Position numbers and translations under genes: made by a program. This document shows, in pieces, positions 7,941 through 9,851 of a DNA stretch of 9,851 bases (the first letter of the stretch is position 1; each line of letters opens with the position of its first letter). Origin of the DNA: Campylobacterota bacterium (GTDB lineage: Bacteria > Campylobacterota > Campylobacteria > Campylobacterales > SZUA-545); NCBI GenBank assembly GCA_025997415.1, contig BNUO01000070.1, positions 1 to 9,851 of the forward strand, written 5' to 3'. The notes under the pieces are model-generated. The model did no database searches, was not told where the DNA came from, and was given only the letters and a program-made list of their open reading frames with translations.

Positions 7941-7946
7941 TACAAT
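7941..7946 (+). promoter_or_regulatory. Candidate -10 hexamer for the divergent TPR gene
   Basis: TACAAT on the plus strand matches the -10 consensus at five of six positions and lies 53 bases before the chosen start at 8000. No convincing -35 hexamer is found 16-18 bases upstream. The direct-repeat box (7911-7928) ends 12 bases before it, so a regulator bound there could influence both directions. This is a position-based guess. Confidence 0.3.
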
Positions 7947-7999
7947 CCGATAAAGCAGAAATCTGAAATAATTTAATGATTTATGTCAAAGGAAGCCGC

Positions 8000-9151
8000 A
8001 TGTTGATGAAAATCGTGCCGATCGCGCTGATATTGGCAGCGACACTCTTTGCGCAAACCATAAGCGTTGAGGTGTTTGACGCGACGATCGAAGACGAGCG
8101 TATCAAGGGCGCGTCTGTCTATTTGCAGTTTCAGGGCGAGCGAACCGACAGCGTTACCACAGACGCAAAAGGCAAAGCGGTGATCAAAAGCGCAAAGCCG
8201 ATCGACGCCGAGACGCAGCTTGTGATCGAAAAAGATGGATTTTCCGATCTAACGGTTCAATGCCCGTGCGACGGTTTAACCTACGCGCTTAGTCCCGTGC
8301 TCAAAAGCATCGATAGTCTGCGTATTGTGCTAAGCTGGGGCAAAACTCCAAAAGACCTTGACTCTCATTTGGTTTTTGACGATGAGCATATCTACTACGA
8401 TCGTAAGGGCGGCTTTGACGCTGAGCAAGATGTTGAAGACACCAAAAACGCCTACGAAACGATCACAATTCGCAAGCTGCACTCTGGCGCTCGCTATGTC
8501 TATGCCGTGCATGACTTTTCAAACCGCAAAGGCGATATGAGTGCGCTGACTAGGAGCGGAGCGCGAGTTTTTGTCTATGTGGGAGAGACGCTGATCCAAA
8601 CCCACGAAGCGCCGCAGAGCGAGGGCAATGTCTGGATCGTTTTTCGTATCGGTGCAGATGGCGATCTGGAGACGATCAATACGCTTTCGACGCTCAGCCG
8701 CGACGCAGCTATCAGCGCTCAAGCGATCCGCGAGTTGGACGCAAATATCAGCTTGCCCGCCGTCGGCAGCGAAAATCTACGCAACGCGCAGATACACAAC
8801 AGACTCGGCGAAGCGTCGTATCGTGAAGGCAGAACCCTAGAGGCGATCGCGCACTACCGAAAGGCGAAGATAGTTAATCAGAGTTTCACGAAGGCGTATA
8901 GCAATCTGGGACAGGCGTATCACACGCTAAATCTACTGCCCGAATCGGTCTGGTCGTACCGCAAGGCGCTCGCACTCGCAAGCGGCAATGACGCGCACAT
9001 CGTTCGCGCTAACTCATTCTACGAGATCGCGCGGATATACGAACAGAGCGGCAACTTTGTGGAGGCTATGCGCAACTACGAGTTTGCCAAAGAGCAGAAC
9101 AGCCGCAAAGCCTATGATGACGCAATCAAACGACTGAGGGAGAAGATATAG
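8000..9151 (+). CDS. Secreted protein with YfaP/DUF2135-like domain and C-terminal TPR repeats
   Basis: The product has 383 residues. The ATG at 8000 is chosen over 7976 because AAGGA (7989-7993) stands 6 bases before it and the signal peptide (MKIVPIALILAATLFAQ) then lies at the N-terminus. Residues about 20-100 resemble a carboxypeptidase-regulatory or Cna-B-like beta-sandwich (GASVYL, TDAKGKAVI). Residues about 106-220 fit the YfaP/DUF2135-like pattern: LRIVLSWGKTPKDLDSHL, then IYYD, a VEDT turn, ETITI, YVYAVHDFS and RVFVY. Residues about 262-375 contain tetratricopeptide helices: NRLGEASYREGRTLEAIAHY, then AYSNLGQAYHTL, then FYEIARIYEQSGNFVEAMRNY. The protein is probably periplasmic or surface-exposed and mediates protein contacts; no enzyme motif is seen. 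It is divergent from the copper operon with only 124 bases between starts, but nothing in it points to copper binding. The CGATCG density matches the operon, so it appears native. Confidence 0.8.
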   Translation: MLMKIVPIALILAATLFAQTISVEVFDATIEDERIKGASVYLQFQGERTDSVTTDAKGKAVIKSAKPIDAETQLVIEKDGFSDLTVQCPCDGLTYALSPVLKSIDSLRIVLSWGKTPKDLDSHLVFDDEHIYYDRKGGFDAEQDVEDTKNAYETITIRKLHSGARYVYAVHDFSNRKGDMSALTRSGARVFVYVGETLIQTHEAPQSEGNVWIVFRIGADGDLETINTLSTLSRDAAISAQAIRELDANISLPAVGSENLRNAQIHNRLGEASYREGRTLEAIAHYRKAKIVNQSFTKAYSNLGQAYHTLNLLPESVWSYRKALALASGNDAHIVRANSFYEIARIYEQSGNFVEAMRNYEFAKEQNSRKAYDDAIKRLREKI

Positions 9152-9156
9152 CGACT

Positions 9157-9186
9157 GGGATTCTCCAGCTTCGCTTCAGAATGACA
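9157..9186 (-). repeat. Interspersed repeat of the TGTCATTCTGA type, copy 1 (inverted)
   Basis: Read on the minus strand this 30-base element starts TGTCATTCTGAAGCGAAGC and ends GAGAATCCC. It matches the element at 9307-9336 at 25 of 30 positions and lies in opposite orientation. Internal partial symmetry (ATTCT with AGAAT) would allow a small hairpin. It begins only 6 bases after the stop of the TPR gene, so its transcript could form the end of that mRNA. Similar short repeats are scattered in many bacterial genomes. Confidence 0.65.
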
Positions 9187-9213
9187 TTCTCTCGTCATTG
9201 TGTGCGCTCTCTC

Positions 9214-9240
9214 TGTCATTGCAGGCTTGACCCGCAATCC
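9214..9240 (+). repeat. Interspersed repeat of the TGTCATTGC...GACCCGCAATCC type
   Basis: The element starts with the same TGTCATT head as the TGTCATTCTGA repeats but has a different core. TTGCAGG (9219-9225) and CCCGCAA (9231-9237) pair around CTTGA with one A-C mismatch. The 14-base core GGCTTGACCCGCAA recurs exactly at 9516-9529, where the arms TGCGGG and CCCGCA pair perfectly, so the pairing is kept where the bases differ. Confidence 0.55.
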
Positions 9241-9243
9241 TCC

Positions 9244-9270
9244 GCAGTAACGCGCCTTCGGCGCTACTGC
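9244..9270. repeat. Hairpin with GCAGTA/TACTGC outer stem, copy 1
   Basis: Outer arms GCAGTA (9244-9249) and TACTGC (9265-9270) pair fully; after a two-base AC bulge, GCGCC (9252-9256) pairs with GGCGC (9260-9264) around TTC. No T run follows, so it is not a normal intrinsic terminator. A second hairpin with nearly the same outer stem but another core lies at 9439-9470. Confidence 0.5.
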
Positions 9271-9306
9271 TCCGCGACCCGCAATCTCGTCCGTGTGCGC
9301 CCTCTC

Positions 9307-9336
9307 TGTCATTCTGAGGCGTAGCCGAAGAATCTC
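9307..9336 (+). repeat. Interspersed repeat of the TGTCATTCTGA type, copy 2
   Basis: This 30-base element starts TGTCATTCTGAGGCGTAGC and ends GAAGAATCTC. It is an inverted copy of 9157-9186 with five differences. GGC and GCC near its centre form a small palindromic core flanked by ATTCT and AGAAT. It is followed directly by the module AAGTCCCGCAGGGAC (9337-9351), whose GTCCC and GGGAC arms also pair. Confidence 0.65.
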
Positions 9337-9438
9337 AAGTCCCGCAGGGACAGCACTTTATTAACCGTATGCTTTAGCTTACGGATAGCGGGCAACCACC
9401 CACCAACCTCCCTCCTCTCTCCCAAGTCCCGCAGCGGA

Positions 9439-9470
9439 GCAGTAGGACGCGTCCCCGCGTCCGTAACTGC
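9439..9470. repeat. Hairpin with GCAGT/ACTGC outer stem, copy 2
   Basis: GCAGT (9439-9443) pairs with ACTGC (9466-9470). Inside, GGACGCG (9445-9451) pairs perfectly with CGCGTCC (9456-9462) around TCCC. An asymmetric internal loop (A against GTA) separates the two stems. The stem is strong and G+C-rich but has no T run. Copy 1 at 9244-9270 keeps the outer stem with a different paired core. Confidence 0.5.
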
Positions 9471-9511
9471 GGAGAGCGACGGGCGGTATGCAGGGTCAAT
9501 AAAGTCGTCCC

Positions 9512-9528
9512 TGCGGGCTTGACCCGCA
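9512..9528. repeat. Small hairpin within the GGCTTGACCCGCAA module
   Basis: TGCGGG (9512-9517) and CCCGCA (9523-9528) pair perfectly around CTTGA. The loop and second arm are the same sequence as in the element at 9214-9240. It marks the right end of the repeat-rich stretch. Confidence 0.5.
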
Positions 9529-9582
9529 ACCTCATCCCTGCGGCACTTGATCTACAAGCCATATCTCACTACTATATTCCAT

Positions 9583-9825
9583 ATGAAAACACCTTTTGCA
9601 ACACTTACAATCATTGCAACAGTAGCAACCCTTCTCTCCTCTTCCTCTTAATGCAGCCAATCCGCAGGGTCTATTCATCACAGGCGCTCTTCAGCAGTTT
9701 GTATCGCCTGATGATCCTATTGATAATCCCTCAGCAGGTGTTAGGATAGGCATGGGATATGAACTGCCCCTAGATGGGGGGGGGGGGGTAACACTCCTCA
9801 CGGCTCTCTTAGCTTAGGATTTTAA
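9583..9825 (+). pseudogene. Frameshifted small outer-membrane-protein reading frame with poly-G tract
   Basis: From the ATG at 9583 the frame encodes a typical signal peptide start (MKTPFATLTIIATVATLLSS) but ends at TAA 9649-9651, in a pyrimidine-rich tract. Removing one base there continues it as LNAANPQGLFITG, a good signal-cleavage region, through QQFVSPDDP and AGVRIGMGYELPLD, which reads like barrel strands. It then enters 13 G and in the present frame stops at 9815-9817. With one more G it would end GNTPHGSLSLGF at 9823-9825; alternating residues and a final Phe are the usual end of outer-membrane beta-barrels. At about 80 residues it is far shorter than a normal barrel, so an internal deletion is likely. 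No clear Shine-Dalgarno sequence precedes the ATG. It is either a decayed gene or a phase-variable one currently off; assembly error in the G run cannot be excluded. Confidence 0.45.
9776..9788 (+). repeat. Homopolymer tract of 13 G
   Basis: Thirteen consecutive G lie directly after the codons for ELPLD. Tracts of this length slip during replication and switch genes on and off in Campylobacter and Helicobacter. With 12, 13 and 14 G the frame reads into three different ends: an immediate TAA, VTLLTALLA then stop, or GNTPHGSLSLGF then stop. Length errors in sequencing such runs are common. Confidence 0.8.
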
Positions 9826-9851
9826 ACAGGATTAACGCCAACATCTCTCAA

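Larger units (their letters stand above)
9152..9548. other. Non-coding stretch packed with short interspersed repeats and hairpins
   Basis: No credible gene lies here; the short open frames are low-complexity translations of repeats. The stretch consists of recurring modules. TGTCATT-headed elements begin at 9214, at 9307 and, inverted, at 9186. GGCTTGACCCGCAA occurs exactly at 9224-9237 and 9516-9529, and GACCCGCAATC again at 9276-9286. AAGTCCCGCAG occurs at 9337-9347 and 9424-9434, with its complement-like GTCCCTGCGGG at 9507-9517. Several modules fold into hairpins. CGATCG, common in the genes to the left, was not seen. The pattern looks like a landing zone of small interspersed repeats, REP or MITE-like, between genes. 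Confidence 0.7.

Noticed and set aside
7976..7999. Upstream ATG at 7976 for the TPR protein
   Set aside because: It would put eight extra residues before the signal peptide and lacks a Shine-Dalgarno sequence; AAGGA at 7989-7993 fits the ATG at 8000.
9112..9312. Minus-strand open frame across the end of the TPR gene and the repeats
   Set aside because: Its translation is made of repeat modules (RVKPAMTERAHT appears as a repeat product) and overlaps a real gene.
9365..9384. CCGTA...TACGG hairpin as terminator of the TPR gene
   Set aside because: Short, mismatched stem more than 200 bases past the stop and without a following T run.
9152..9548. CRISPR array
   Set aside because: Repeats differ in sequence, orientation and spacing; no regular repeat-spacer pattern.
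9519..9749. Plus-strand open frame of 76 codons over the right-end pseudogene
   Set aside because: It starts inside a repeat and reads the barrel-like sequence in the wrong frame; the signal peptide frame at 9583 makes better sense.
1..9851. tRNA, rRNA, insertion sequence or prophage genes
   Set aside because: No cloverleaf, rRNA-like segment, transposase, integrase or terminal inverted repeat pair with target duplication was seen.

Overview
The window comes from a Gram-negative bacterium: it encodes a lipoprotein, at least one outer-membrane beta-barrel protein, and periplasmic proteins with signal peptides. The gene set (copper ATPase, small HMA chaperone, a CrdRS/CopRS-like two-component system and a YtkA/FixH-like periplasmic protein) would fit a Campylobacterota genome, but the phylum is a weak inference. 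The palindrome CGATCG is strikingly frequent from about 1.4 kb to 9.15 kb and was not seen in the last 700 bases.

From 7875 down to 1403 on the minus strand lies one compact copper-homeostasis operon of six genes. In order of transcription they are an HMA-TauE/SafE-cupredoxin fusion protein, a Cu(I) P1B-1 ATPase (CopA), a lipoprotein of unknown family, a 67-residue HMA copper chaperone, an OmpR-family response regulator and its histidine kinase. Genes overlap by 4 or 11 bases or are separated by 6 to 27 bases, and three start codons are TTG or GTG. A second minus-strand unit, 1212 to beyond the left edge, encodes a YtkA/FixH-like periplasmic protein with a Met/His cluster and a beta-barrel porin-like protein cut off by the window.

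The main regulatory observation is that the two minus-strand units have nearly the same promoter. A 43-base block at 7889-7931 and at 1238-1280 matches ungapped at 34 positions. It contains an 11-base-spaced direct repeat followed at identical distance by a -10-like hexamer. This is the layout expected for activation by an OmpR-family regulator, most simply the one encoded in the operon. The inferred circuit is: the kinase senses periplasmic copper, the regulator activates both promoters, CopZ hands Cu(I) to CopA for export from the cytosol, the fusion protein handles copper in or at the inner membrane, and the YtkA and porin proteins act in the periplasm and outer membrane.

Divergent from the operon, 8000-9151 on the plus strand encodes a secreted protein with a YfaP/DUF2135-like domain and C-terminal TPR repeats. 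After it, 9152 to about 9548 is non-coding and packed with short interspersed repeats and hairpins. The right end (9583-9825) holds a broken or phase-variable small outer-membrane-protein reading frame. It has a frameshift in a pyrimidine tract and a run of 13 G; adding one G would give a C-terminus typical of outer-membrane beta-barrels.
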